A stretch of 64,000 nucleotides of DNA, from assembly GCF_017591425.1 (NCBI RefSeq), contig NW_024466413.1, positions 2,940,001 through 3,004,000 on the forward strand, given 5' to 3'. Numbering within the stretch: position 1 is the stretch's first letter; each line of letters opens with the position of its first letter. Under the pieces are notes generated by a model. It had not been told where the DNA came from. It did no database searches and saw only the letters and a program-made list of their open reading frames with translations. The translations under genes were made by a program, and so were the position numbers. The stretch comes from Ochotona curzoniae (lineage: Eukaryota; Chordata; Mammalia; Lagomorpha; Ochotonidae). Positions 20,760 through 32,597 of the stretch are shown in pieces.

Positions 20760-22850
20760 AGTAGTTTTAGATAAAGTGAAAATACACATTTACATATTCA
20801 TAAACACAGTAAGTATTCTGGCAGCTAGCCAAAGTTCAATTATTATCTTATTTTTTCTACCAGTTTTCTTAAGACGGGGATAGAGGCATATATGCAATAC
20901 TATCAGCTAGATAGTTCATTAGGAACACTAATAGTATTTGAGGTTTAAAGTCCAGTTTTCTTCTATTTGTCCAACAGTTTCCAGAAACTCAGAGATTGTG
21001 GTTGTGTTGGTTCACACGAATGACTAAGCACTCTCCTTTCTTTTTCCTGCTCAGACAGTAAGGTTAGAAATCTATCATGGGTATCGAATAGACATGGTTT
21101 TCTCTAAGTCAACTTTGTAGCCCTTTTTATTTTACTGTGTCTTCTTTAGAGACCCATTTTGCAGTTCCCCTTTTCATGCACCTTGTGCTTGCCTCCACAG
21201 TCGAGGTAACCTCAACCTTTAGCATCCCACTCTTGAATCATCCAGTAATATGATGGTAGCAACTTGACCCTGATCACACACCTTTGAATGGCCAGCCTAG
21301 CCAGGCCATTCACTGTGCATTAGCCAAAACTTTAACCTTGCTTTCCTCATCTGCAGAAAGGATGCCCTTTTATAACTGCCTAGAAATGTGGAATGAAACC
21401 CAACAGGGCAGGGTAAGGAGTGAATGTCCCAACAGCTCCTCTTTCACATAAACACCCAGCTTATTTCTGAGAACTTATCCTTTGAGATATTAAGTATGTT
21501 TAGTGTTTAAGACATCAGAAGGAGATACTTGCATCTTTATCTGTAAACTACTCTGATTCTGTTCTCCTTAGATTTATACCACTTTAACCTGAGAGCTAAA
21601 ATAAATAAATAAATAAAAAGTTAAATGTCATTGGTTAACACAAAGAAGCAAGTTTGTTCATTATAACAAGGATTTGACAAAATGTTCGATGTGTTGCTTT
21701 ATGACCTTGTAGGGGACACATTCAGAAATAGTTTCATCCCAGAAAACAACTGCTGAGCCTCTAACCTGACCCAATACTCTGTAGTGGATTCCTGTTGAGC
21801 TGAGACCATGCGGATCCATATTGTAAGCACAACACCTGTCAAATTCTAGATGATAAGTAAATGGCTTTGAGTGAGTGGTCTACAAAGATCCCAGTTTCAG
21901 TCATATGAATTGTAAAGGCACCGGCAAGGATAATTCAGTATGAAAACTGATAACTGGTAACAAATGAAAGCAGATGAAATAACACCAGATATACAACATG
22001 TCAAAATGAAAGGAAGAAAGTTTATAAACAACATCTGCCATCTATAAAACTCCCTACAGGAAAAACCTTGATTGAGTTGCTCTGTTTAGATTAGTACTTC
22101 CTGAGCACCCACCATGCACCCGGCACTGGCATTTCAGGAAAATGCACTAAAACTTCCACACTGAAAGAGTTCTGATGCTCCCATCAGTAAAATGAGGACT
22201 TCAATACCTGGGCTTTTCCTGAAATTCTCTTGCATTAGCATATACGTAAAGCACTTTTTTGAAAGCACAATATGCTTTCCAGTGTGCATTATTGTTGGCT
22301 GTCTGTTCTGGTAGTTCATTTTATGTAGAAAGATGATTTCGTGGTGGAGCAATGAGAAAAATATCCTCTGCACAAGAGAATAAAGGTTAGCCAAGTCCTA
22401 TCATGCTTTATCTATTGAAGCAAGACATCATGTAGAATTTATGAATATTTCTAAAGAGGAGTAAGAAACATACGCTAATTGAATTAACTCTGGACATTCA
22501 TTATTACTAAAATGTCATTCAAGGGACTTCAGAAAGCATGCTTTTCTAATTAGCTACTATGATCACGTATCTATGGAAACAGCTATGAGTCAGTCATTTA
22601 ACCCTTTACCTGGAAACAAGAATACAAAAGCAAAGCTACTTGAGTGACTTACTATAACACACCAAGGATAAAACTGTTAAGGTCTTAAAGCAAACAAACA
22701 AACAAAAAACAACTCAGTTGAAGAAAAGGGAATAAAATACCAACCTATGCACTGAAGATCATGCTTGTTTTCCTTGCTTCAGCGGTAATACCCACTGAGC
22801 CCTTCATAAGACAATATATAAAATTAACATACATTAGCATTAACACAAAA
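20760..22850. other. Mostly unique sequence
   Basis: Apart from a MIR-like piece (21320-21420), an L2-like phrase (GAGCACCCACCATGCACCCG near 22104) and a CAAA run (22692-22712), this 2.1 kb appears single copy. No gene is supported. Confidence 0.45.
21320..21420 (+). mobile_element. MIR-like fragment
   Basis: AACCTTGCTTTCCTCATCTG then CAGAAAGGATG resembles the MIR core phrase CCTCAGTTTCCTCATCTGTAAAATGGG. Short and diverged. Confidence 0.5.
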
Positions 22851-22854
22851 AGCT

Positions 22855-23140
22855 CTGAATGTCCTTACTGGTGTCCAGTACTGCTCTAAGTATACAAGGA
22901 AGAAAAGAACCCAATTTCTGCCCCAGGGGCATTCACAGTATGGAGATCAGAAGAAAGATTTAATAGGAGAGACAAATGTGTGAAGCATTCTGGGAACGCT
23001 GATAAGGGTATTATAAATATAGTGTTGCGGTAGGGAATCGGGGAGAGATGACATTTAAGCATGGCCTTAAAGCCAGAGAGGTTATTCATGTATGTGGAAA
23101 AGATGGATGAGAAATGGTGCCAGCAAGGGGCCATGGCACT
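22855..23140. repeat. L2-like ancient repeat
   Basis: The series CCAGTACTGCTCTAAGTATA, CAATTTCTGCCCCAGGGGCA, then a GGGAGAGATGACATTTAAGC phrase follows an ancient L2-type repeat seen across mammals (CTGTTCTAAGCACTGG, CCTGCCCTCATGGAGC, GAGGTGACATTTGAGC). Confidence 0.6.
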
Positions 23141-23264
23141 AAATTACCTGCCCTGAGTCCTGGGAAATAACTACAGCAGTAGATTCCTGCTCACTCTCCC
23201 AACTCTAAAAATGCTACACATAGACTCACACATAAGACTCAACAATAATCCCAGGCCAGGTATG

Positions 23265-23375
23265 ATGCATCACCATCTAAATTTTACAAATATGAGATGC
23301 CTAGCACTAGGTAACTTGCCCATGATGTGAAATGATGACTGACTAAATTCTGAGCCTGAGGTCATCTTCCTGGTA
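23265..23375 (+). mobile_element. MIR fragment
   Basis: TAAATTTTACAAATATGAGA, then GGTAACTTGCCCATGATGTG and TTCTGAGCCTGAGGTC follow the MIR core order. Confidence 0.7.
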
Positions 23376-23682
23376 GATTGTTGATCGTTTCTCTGTAACT
23401 CCCCACCCACCTCTCCAACTTTTCCCAAAACTTGGGATCTGATATTCAAATCTTCTCGATTCAGTCATTATTCATCCAGAGAGAGCATGGGGATGTTGGA
23501 CTCTTCTAATGGGAAGCTTACATGAGCATTCTGATTCCTGGTCCAGTCACAGGTGGCTAGAGCAAGTGTCATGTGACACAAGGCCTACCTTCTCACCTAG
23601 GGAATCCCACAGAAAACTGAAGAAGGAAGGTGGTTTTGGGTAGGTCAGGCATTCACAAGTCTCACAATCTGATCCCAGAAAG

Positions 23683-23885
23683 ATCTTTTAAAAAAATCTA
23701 TTTTATTTTTATTTGGAAGGCAGAGTCACAGAGTTGGAGAGACAGAGAACGAGGGGTCCAAGGAAAAAGGCTATCCTTAGCTGCTTTCCAAGGTCATAGA
23801 AGCAGAGAGCTGGATCAGAAGTGGGGAAACCTGGATTAGAACCAGCACCCATATAGGAAGCCAGCACCACAGACTGAGACTGACA
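23683..23885 (-). mobile_element. C-repeat SINE, minus strand, internally deleted
   Basis: The tail side (TTTTATTTTTATTTGGAAGG) and head side (GGATTAGAACCAGCACCCAT) are clear, but the middle is shortened: about 100 bases of body are missing around 23755-23765. Confidence 0.8.
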
Positions 23886-24879
23886 ATGTGTGTTGGTGGC
23901 CCTGAAAGACCTTTTTTACAAACAAGACAAGCCCTTTGATAGCTGTGTACATGTAAGACTAGAGTTTCAATGTATCCAGCTAAAGACAGTGGCCTATGCA
24001 GATCTTCCTTTCTGCACCCTTGACTTATGTTGCAATACCATACTGGGAATGGATCTTTGATATGAGCCCTAGACACCTTGGCTTACGTCCTGAACCCCTG
24101 ACAAATTTCACTGAGGCCAGCCCAAAAGGGGATAAGTTTCAGAGGTTCTGCTTCACCTAGAATTTTCAAGTAACTTCTCTGGCAACATGTCTGACCTTCC
24201 TAATGAGGAGGCTGCTATCTGATATAAAATCCTTGGTAATGCAGTCATCCTAAGTCACAGTAGGGAGAATGGCAATGGTAATGGCAAGTGTTTGGGTGAA
24301 TAGGTTCAGATCCTGTGACATGACCTAGTTCTCCCATCAATGTATTCATTGCATTGACTGTACATATTCACATATACTATACCCATATCATCATTACATA
24401 ATACCTATTTTAATCCCTGCCATAATGTATCTGCAGAGTTTCTAGCTATGGAAAATAGAAGCTATTAAAAGTTGATATATAGATCTTTCAATAGTGCAAA
24501 TACATTGGATCACATATATTGATGATGGGCGCAGGAATTTGCAGTGGCACCAACTTTTTTAGTAATTTTGATGAGGAAGGAGGAATGCTTGGATAATGCT
24601 CACTATGTGAGTTCATCTTTGAAAGTCAGATGACAAACAGTGACTTATCATATCAGTTAGCCATTTAATAAAAAAAAAGAGACAAACAAAAGCTGCCATG
24701 CTGAGGTTAGATCTGAGGATATGTTGAGCCCACAAATATTCTGTTTGGTATGTGTCTAAACTAAACAGAACAGGCAGCAAGTCTTCCCTTTGACATCCCT
24801 TTAATTACTAGTGTTCTAAGAAGAAATGGTTTATAGACCCAAACAACACTCCAAATTAAGCTTTTATGCTGAATACTCA

Positions 24880-25280
24880 CAGAGAAAAGCACTTGGGGAG
24901 AAGGCAAATCATAACAAACTGGAAAGTGAACACTAGGCTGCCATTTAAATAGCTATCTTTTACCCAAATGCAAACTCCTCATGAGCAGGCCTGAATAAAT
25001 GCAGAGAACACATCCATTAATGGAAAATGAATAAAGCAGTATTTACAAAATGAGCAATTTGGATGTGATTAATGTTTATAAATGTGTTTACATATGAATT
25101 GAATATTAACCTATAGCATGAAAGAGTTTAATTAGCCTTGGAATATTGTTTAGGAGCACAATGAAAAATAACCAATTCACAAAGGAAAAGCTAAGGATAT
25201 CTGCAAGCACAAATGAGGTTAATTAATTAAGCAATTTGCATACATTTGAATGGTTATTTTCAGAACATTTTTTTTGCCAT
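24880..25280. promoter_or_regulatory. Motif-dense unique block; candidate enhancer or conserved element
   Basis: I recognise no repeat here. The block carries TTAATTAATTAA (25219-25230), an octamer ATTTGCAT (25234-25241), TAATTA within GTTTAATTAGCC (25129-25134), a forkhead-like TGTTTAC (25085-25091) and several ATTAATG words. Clusters of homeodomain and POU sites of this kind are common in developmental enhancers. The regulatory role is inference from motif content alone. Confidence 0.3.
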
Positions 25281-25289
25281 TTGGCTCTT

Positions 25290-26680
25290 CCTATTCTCAC
25301 ATAGCGCTTCCAACATTCTATTTGTACAGTGCACTAGTCACCCAGCCACACTGAGTGTATCGTGATCCCCCCCAAGGGCAGCCTTGGAACCTGTGGTCTT
25401 CATGAAGATAAGTCATCTCCACAAAGAAGATACCACGATTTATAACAAGTGAGCCTCGAATGACAGCAGAAGAAAATCAAGTTTAAACTAAACAAATGGA
25501 TTTTATGCAAAATTGTAGACTATTGGTAACAAATGACTGGGTCATAATAAAAGCACAATTTTATTTATTTAATTAGTGAACAAATGAATGCATATAAACT
25601 ATTATAGATTTTTCAGAGTCAGTTTAAAATACAGTGCATATAGTAGTATTTAACCTTTAACATATCCTAGCCCTGGACAATATTTTAAACATTTACAGTC
25701 TAAACTTAGCTGTCCCTCATGAAGATTTTCTGAGGTCTGAATTTATTGCAGCCACTTTATAGAAATTATATACATTCAATTTTCTTTTGCCAATGAGTTA
25801 CTTTGCTCTTAAAAGTTTCAAAAAGCTCCCATGGTGGATGCTAACCCTCTACTGAGGCTCCTAACACAATGTCCAACAGCTAGTTACTCAAGTAATAACA
25901 AATTTACGTAGATACACAATGATATGTAACTTCCATCTGTTCCCGAAAGAATGCACAGGGATGCTATCAAATGCCTATAGACTGACTGTAGTTGGGGCAA
26001 AGAGAAAAATGATAGTTACCATCTGTGAAGAGATAATTCCTTATAGGTTTCACTGGCCATTCTATTGTACAAAGTACTCTTAACATGCATTATTCAATAT
26101 CAATTTGTGAAAGAAGCATGGAAGATGCTCTCTTCATTTGATGTAGGTGGAGCCCGGCTGCTTACTGAGTGCAATATCAGAAGCATTGTTGATGATTTGC
26201 ACAATTCCTGTCTTAGTAGCTAAAAGGAATGAACTAGGATTCTGTACTGCCCATTGGGAACCCCTGATGTTGTGATTATATGGGCACTCTATAACATTTT
26301 GCCTGTTTGCCATAATGATATTTTGGATGCTTAACCGTGGACAGAGCCTTTCTATCTTCAGAGATAAATAAGAATGATGATGATAATGCCAGGAACTGCT
26401 TATTCAGGCAACAAAAATTAAATGAATCAACACTATTTTTACTCTAGGAGGCATAACTATCAGAGGGCAGGGATTTAGAGGTTCATAGGACAAGAGGAGA
26501 CGTTGGTCAGAGTCCACATTTCTAGGCCAGAGTAGTAGGTGTTATTGCACAGCATTGTGATGATGATTCTAATAATGTAGATTTCCAAATAGCTAAAAGA
26601 GTGAAATCTAAATATACTCACCACAAAAAAATAAATACTGGTGGTGACTGAGACTTTACTTAGGCTGACTTAATTATTCT
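25290..26680. other. Unique sequence with a possible MIR scrap
   Basis: About 1.4 kb of apparently single-copy DNA. GTACAAAGTACTCTTAACAT then GCATTATTCAAT near 26068-26100 weakly resembles MIR. No gene signature. Confidence 0.4.
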
Positions 26681-26689
26681 ATAAGATGG

Positions 26690-27010
26690 ATCATGCATCC
26701 ATGGGCCAGCACTGTGGTACCATATGTTCAGCCTCCAACTGTGAAGTCAGCTTTACAGATGAGCCTCACTTCAAGTTCTGGCTGCCTCACTTTCTATTCA
26801 GTTCGCTCCACCCTGAGAGAGCAGTGGAAGAGAGCCCATGTCCCTCTGCTCCTGCCACTCACACAGGAGGCAGAGGAGGAAGCCCAGCCTCCTGTTTTGA
26901 ACCTGGCTCAGCTCCAGTTGCCGTGATCATTTGGGAAATCAGCCAGCAATGGAAGGCTCTCCCCTTTCTCTGTAACTCTGGCTTTAAAGCAAATTTAAAA
27001 ATATTTAAAG
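26690..27010 (+). mobile_element. Old C-repeat SINE (first of an adjacent pair)
   Basis: It starts GGGCCAGCACTGTGGTACCA (from 26702), continues through a diverged body and ends CTCTGTAACTCTGGCTTTAA plus an A-rich tail. The 133-codon frame across it is SINE-derived. Confidence 0.8.
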
Positions 27011-27094
27011 AGGAGAAGCATCATGCTCTATTCATAAAATTATACCATCATTTATCAATTACAAACATGACCATGAGGTATCACTGAGCAAACA

Positions 27095-27390
27095 GTTTTC
27101 ACTCTATAGGTAGAGTGCTTGCTTCCATTTACAGCTTGGCCATTGATTTCCACTTCTGCTGAGGCTCAGACTGGCAGTCAGGGGAAAAAGGCCCAGATCG
27201 CTGGATCCCTGCCACCCACAGGGAAGACTCAGTGTGATTTCTTGCTTCTGGCTGAAGCCTGGCCAGACACCACTGTTAAGGACATTTGGGGTGTAATTCA
27301 GCAAATGGCATTTCCTACTGTAACTCTCTCTCTCTCTGTCTCCCTCCCTCCCTCTTTCTCTTTTGTTCTATCAAAATAAATCATAGTTAC
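27095..27390 (+). mobile_element. Old C-repeat SINE (second of the pair)
   Basis: The body reads GACTCAGTGTGATTTCTTGC then TTCTGGCTGAAGCCTGG, followed by a long CT/CCCT-rich stretch (27324-27362) and ATCAAAATAAATCATAG. Same strand as its neighbour and separated by about 85 bases. Confidence 0.75.
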
Positions 27391-27394
27391 AATC

Positions 27395-27890
27395 TAAATT
27401 CAACAAAAAAGCTAAAACTTTAAGATATGTAGAACTAAGAATAGCTGCTATTGCACCCAAAAGTTTAGGCAGAGACCGACATAAGTGATGATTTGGTTAA
27501 CAACTTGGCTAACGGGTGATTTGAAGACAAAATAACTGTGAAATCATTCCGTTCTCATGAAATCCATCTTTGCCCACTTTCTGACTTTGACAGATCTGGA
27601 TCTAGGTGATCTCTCTAATTGTCCCATCAATCTACTGTTTGGCATATTAAATATTGCATTCAGCACTGTGGGAAGTATCCTGAAATTGGAATCATATTTT
27701 TGTTAAGTATATCACGGACATTAATAAACCAAGAGCTTACAATATACCAAGCATCAGGCCCATGGGCAAACACCATCAAATTCATTTGTGACAATAATTA
27801 GGTGGGAGAGAAATCATCCTATTTTTATATATTTTACAACTAGATCTCATGGAATGCTTAAACGTGTTTGGCTTTCATCAGTAGCACAGC
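27395..27890. other. Unassigned sequence
   Basis: About 500 bases between a SINE and an L1 piece, with no recognisable content. Confidence 0.4.
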
Positions 27891-27894
27891 TGTG

Positions 27895-28240
27895 AGCTCA
27901 ACTCTGACCCCAAATCCCAGCTTCTTTTCTATTATATATTTATTATTTTCCACTACACAGCTTCATCATCATGAGGGTGTATTCCTCCTTATCCTTGTCT
28001 TTCCTCCCTATTTTTTCCTCCTACCATTTTCCCCATGTTATTGTCATAGTACAGTCTCCAGTATAAGTTATAAGCTTAACTTTCTGACATCCAAGGTATC
28101 ATGGCATGGTAAAGATACAAAAGGGTAGGTGTGAAGTATTGTGATGTGAAGGCCTATTTATAAGTTTTATCAGGAGTCCTACAGTTTTTTGGGAGTAATG
28201 CCACATACTGTGCAATACCATGACTTCCAGGTATGCTAAT
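27895..28240 (-). mobile_element. L1-type 3'UTR fragment, minus strand
   Basis: It is clearly related to 50990-51265. Both carry a C/T-rich block, then ATAGTACAGT or ATAGTATAGT, then AGTATAAGTTATAAG-TTAAC, TTTCTGA and later GGTATGCTAAT. The shared layout fits a lagomorph L1 3' end read in reverse. Family assignment is inference; the mutual similarity is directly visible. Confidence 0.65.
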
Positions 28241-28584
28241 TTCCCTCATTTTGGCTCCACCCAACCGTGGCGTCAGGCCAACTTAATACTTCAGACAGTA
28301 GATTATCCTTTCTAAGATTAATGTCTCATCTTTCCTTTTACATCAAATTGAATACTCTAATGATCATGTTCAAGAAATCAAAGTGGATATACCCATGGGC
28401 ACCTGTTCCTCTTATGACAACAACAGCAGCATCAACACACACACCACACAGTCTCCCCATCTGCAGTTAATTTTATATCATTCCTGACTCCCTTTTCCCC
28501 CTTAGTCCATAAAAGCATGCCACAGTGATGCAGACAGAAGTTTTACAATAAGGAAGAAGCTTTTGATTGTTATAAAAGACTGAA

Positions 28585-28650
28585 TGTGTGGGGGGTGTGG
28601 GTGTGTGTGTGTGTGAGAAGAGAGAGAGAGAGACAGAGAGAGAGAGACTT
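28585..28650. repeat. Compound GT/GA microsatellite
   Basis: A G-rich GTGGGGGGTGTGGGTG start leads into GT repeats to 28614 and then GA repeats to about 28649. Confidence 0.95.
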
Positions 28651-28911
28651 GAATGATATTATCATGGTCTTATTTTGCTTATTTTGAACAGGAAAAATAC
28701 AAAATAAAATGCTGTGAGTGTAATATGCTTAGCTTAGCCCACCAATCAATCTGCCATTATTTTCCACACAGCTACTTAAGATTCAACTCAATTCAGCAAA
28801 TATTTACTGATGTCACCTGATTGTCACTGATGACTAGGGCAAGAACTTTTCATGAGAAAAACACTATGTATTGTCCAATTCAACTCATCAAGCTTGAAAA
28901 CAAGCAGCCCA

Positions 28912-29083
28912 CTTGCTATCCCTGTGACAGCAACCGTTCACTTGCCATCCCTGTGACAAGGACTGTCCACGTGCCACCCTGTGACAAGGACTGTCCACGT
29001 GCCATCCCTGTGACAAGGACTGTCCACGTGCCATCCCTGTGACAAGGACTGTCCACGTGCCATCTCTGTGACAGAGATCATCC
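28912..29083. repeat. 29-bp minisatellite, six units
   Basis: Units start at 28912, 28941, 28970, 28998, 29027 and 29056. The consensus contains GCCATCCCTGTGACAAGGAC followed by TGTCCACGT. The third unit is one base short; the fourth and fifth are identical; the first and last are diverged. The hexamer CACGTG appears at each of the last four unit junctions. Open frames across it on both strands encode a repeating peptide, but the one-base length change shifts the frame and there is no gene context. Confidence 0.97.
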
Positions 29084-29559
29084 TCTACTTTCCACAATCC
29101 TTGAAGAATCTGAAGTTCACATATTTCCTTTGCCCTGCCTTAAATTCTTTCAATTCCAGTTTTCCATTGTGTCTGTGGTCATGTCAGTTTCCAGCTACCA
29201 AGGGAAACAAGGATTCCTTTCACATCCCACTCCGGAGTGTGGCACCCCGATTGGTGGTTCATTGGAAGGAGATTGGCCCCATTCACAACCAAGGACACCA
29301 GGCTCAGCTGTGGCACTCCTGACAAATCAACACCAATTCTGTCTCTGAAGAGTGGACCCCATATCTGACACATTTCTACCCCACAAGCTGACTTTCAGTT
29401 AGATGCCAATAGCTAAATCATGATCTCTGTGTCTTCTCGCTATTTTTCCCTTTTTTCTTTTAAAAGAACAGGAGATGGACAGAACACCGATATCTGTGAA
29501 TTCATTTATGATCCCCTATTTTGAGACAGGTGTCTTAGTCCCAAATAATTTATTTTCTA

Positions 29560-30115
29560 AAGGCTTCAGAATCAATTGTTTTCATTTAACTCTGTGGATT
29601 TATTAACGCTGACAAATGCCAACCAATAGCTCCTACATTCTGAAAAATGAATCCCAAGTGAAGTTGCAGAACCTCCTCTCCAATCAAAACTGCCTGTAAA
29701 TGTGATTAAATCAATTTAACTGAAGTTTGGTCATTTGCAGCTGAAATACAATGGCTAACGTCAAAATGTGAGCTCCTATATACCATAAGAGGATATTAAC
29801 AAGCTCCCATTCATCGTAAGTCTCAATACAAGTGCTAAGTTGGTATTTGTTTTCATCTACGCTTACCCTTATCACGGGTATTTTTGGTAGGAAACTAATT
29901 TCTGTGAGCTAAGCATCACTTAAGTCTGCAAACATGCCGTGGAACATCCAGACATCAATCAAGCAGCAGATTCCAATAAACTTTATTAAAAACTGATTAA
30001 GTTGATTAAATTGTCTAAAAACTTAACATTTCTTAATAATTAAACTAAAAAGGTTAATCAAAATAAAAATCATAAGATCTGATCAGAAAATTATAAATCA
30101 TATATGGGTGTTATT
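29560..30115. other. Unique AT-rich block; candidate conserved non-coding element
   Basis: No repeat seen. Motifs include AAATGTGATTAAATCAATTT, the E-box CAGCTG flank GCAGCTGAAA near 29738, and runs such as TTAATAATTAAACTAAAA. Conservation is inferred from appearance only. Confidence 0.25.
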
Positions 30116-30119
30116 AAAG

Positions 30120-31240
30120 GCTTTGCAAATTAAAACTAGATCACCCCGTGGGTGCCGGCTCTGTTTATGATGGACTCCCTCCTGCTCAAATTGGCATGGT
30201 AAGCAGTGTGCAGAGCAGGAGACAGAACTCGCATCCTTGGGCTCCGACGCCCTGGAAGTGACGGAAGCAGCTCTGGCGCTGCACAAGCAGTAGGGATGTG
30301 ACTCTACTGTTCTAAGCAAACCTGTCTTTGTCCATGGCACAGGGTGAACACTTCCAAGGAGTACTGGTTACACTGGAAAGGATGACAGCGTGCTAGGGAT
30401 AAAACAGCTGTAAAGCAACAATGCTTACAGGAGTAGGAAGCAGCTGAGGAAATATGGATGACACGGTGTTCAGAGACGTGGATATTGTGTCCATGCCTGC
30501 TTTCACAGAGCTGAGGATCCCTGAATGTATCATACTAGCCAAATAAGTAACGCGAAACAGTCCAAACAAGCTTGTAATTCTAAATGCACGCTTGTTCGCT
30601 GATTTGCTTTATTTTGGCACTAGGTATTTCCCTTTTGAGACTTACACTCTTAAAAATCATTGTATTTTCAAATGATGGGTGTTTAACTTGATTACATTTA
30701 GCTGGTAAAAATGTAAAAGAAAACGTGAAGATGAACAATGCAGACATTCATGTTTTATACAAATGTAAGTATATGTGTATAAGCATACATATGCACTGAA
30801 ATGAATACTCTATGCATGAGTTTCAAATTCTTTGAAGCAAAATAATCTTATTCTTTATTCCATTTACCATTATATTTATGTAAATGTATAAAATACGTAA
30901 GTATATATACATACATCTGCATAATCTGCCATGTCCACAGGTCAGCCTGAGGGTCAACAGGTCACACTAAATACTAACCAGAGCACACACAATAAGAAAA
31001 ACAAAAGTTTCTTGCTTTGGGAACTGGAACATCCCTGGCTAGCATGGATTTCACAGTCATGATGCTCTGCCTCCTAGCTGCCCTTTCTCCTTTATCTCTT
31101 GGAAGACACATCAGCATTGCTCAAGCAATAACAATCATTTGGTAGTCCCTTTTCTGCTTCTTCCTCTCTGTGCTCCAGAGGCACGCTGAACTTTCAGTCT
31201 AGTGCAAAGCTCATCAAGTTTAACTCTTCAAAATACCATT
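30120..31240. other. Unassigned sequence
   Basis: About 1.1 kb with no recognised gene. A short segment at 30175-30290 might be a very decayed minus-strand SINE head, but the match is too weak to call. Confidence 0.4.
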
Positions 31241-31257
31241 TTTAAAAAGCTGTTTGT

Positions 31258-31583
31258 GGGCCCGGTGCGGTGGCACAAGTGGTTAAGGTCCTCGCCTTGC
31301 ACGCCCGGGATCCCATATGGGCGCCGGTTCTATCCTGGCGGCCCCACTTCCTTTCCAGCTCTCTGCCTGTGGCCTGGGAAAGCAGTCGAGGACAGCCCAA
31401 AGCCTTGGGACCCTGCACCTCTGTGGGAGACCCGGAAGAGGCTCCTGGCTTCGGACTGGCATAGCATCGGCCGTTGTACTCACTTAGGCAGTGAATCATC
31501 AGACGGAAGATCTTCCTCTCTGTCTCTCCTCTCTGTATATCCGCCTTTCCAATGAAAAAAAGATAATAAAAATAAATCTTAAA
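31258..31583 (+). mobile_element. Young full-length C-repeat SINE
   Basis: GGGCCCGGTGCGGTGGCACA begins the head; the B box GGTTCTATCC is at 31326-31335; the body and tail are complete. The 14-bp duplication AAAAAGCTGTTTGT flanks it at 31244-31257 and 31584-31597 with no mismatch. With its high similarity to the copies at 435, 33291 and 56941, this indicates a recent insertion. Confidence 0.97.
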
Positions 31584-31675
31584 AAAAAGCTGTTTGTTTC
31601 ATTGATATTTTTCCTACTGTTTTCCTGCCTTCCATTTCTTTTCTTTTTTCCTGCTCTAAAGTCCATATAGTCTAA

Positions 31676-32460
31676 TTTAAAAACAGGAAAAATAAAAACC
31701 AGAGTAGATATTTCCCCAAAGACAATTGGTCAATATGATTGTAAAAGATGCTCAGCATCATTAATTTTTGGAAAATGCAAGTGAAAATTACAAGGAGATG
31801 CCATTTCACACTTGCAAGATGAATATTACAAAAAAAAATAGTATTAGCTAAAAGGTAAAATCGAGACCAGTGTAAGCTGTTTGTAGGAATGTACAATGGT
31901 CCTTAAAAAACAGAACAAAAGTTTGATTCCAAAATCCAAATTCTGTGTTTGTATACAAAAGATTTGAAATCAGATTCTATGAAAGATTTGCACTTCCATA
32001 TTTATTAATTACTATTTACAATATATAAGAGGTAGAAGCAGATTAAATTTCTATCAACAGATGAGTTGATAAAAGTTTTTTATGTATATGATAAAATATT
32101 ATTCAACCTTTAAGAAGGAAATCCTTCCATTTGCAACAATACATATTAACCTTGAATATATTTTACTAAGAGAAATAGAGTAGTCACTGACGAACAAACA
32201 GAGCAGAACTGCACTTCTATGGAATATGTGTGATAATCCAACTCACAGAAGGAGAGAAGGCAGGGGGAGTTCTCGAGTGGGGGAGGGTGCAGTATAAAAG
32301 GAGTTGTTATTCAATGGGCATGCAATCCAACGAGGCCAGGTTACTGAGTCCTACTTATCTGACATAAACTGAGTATCATTAACAATATGGTATGCTTATG
32401 CTCTTGAGAATTTTAAGAGAAGGCAACTTACGCTAAATATTCTTGCCACAATAAAAATAA
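31676..32460 (+). mobile_element. Ancient L1M 3' end
   Basis: It can be followed over nearly 800 bases: GAGATGCCATTTCACACTTG, TTCTATCAACAGATGAGTTG, AAAATATTATTCAACCTTTA, AGTATAAAAGGAGTTGTTAT and a final TTGCCACAATAAAAATAAAA match, in order, the last part of ORF2 and the 3'UTR of old mammalian L1M elements. It has many mutations and no intact frame. Confidence 0.85.
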
Positions 32461-32597
32461 AATAAAAGCAAGAAGATAAAGAGAAAAAAAAGCAAGAAAC
32501 TAAGGCATACACAGGGATCTATGCGACACACTAAATGCCTGTTACCTGGACTGTGATTACATATATCCAAATTTATCTCAGTACACAGGTTAAACAC

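Noticed and set aside
28912..29083. CRISPR-like repeat array
   Set aside because: Units are directly adjacent without unique spacers, and the window is mammalian.
28821..29097. Repeating peptide encoded on both strands of the 29-bp minisatellite
   Set aside because: 29 is not a multiple of three and one unit is 28 bases, so the reading frame shifts between units; no gene context.
30130..30290. Possible very old minus-strand C SINE
   Set aside because: Only scattered words (GAACTCGCATCC, GGCGCTGCAC) fit; too weak to call.
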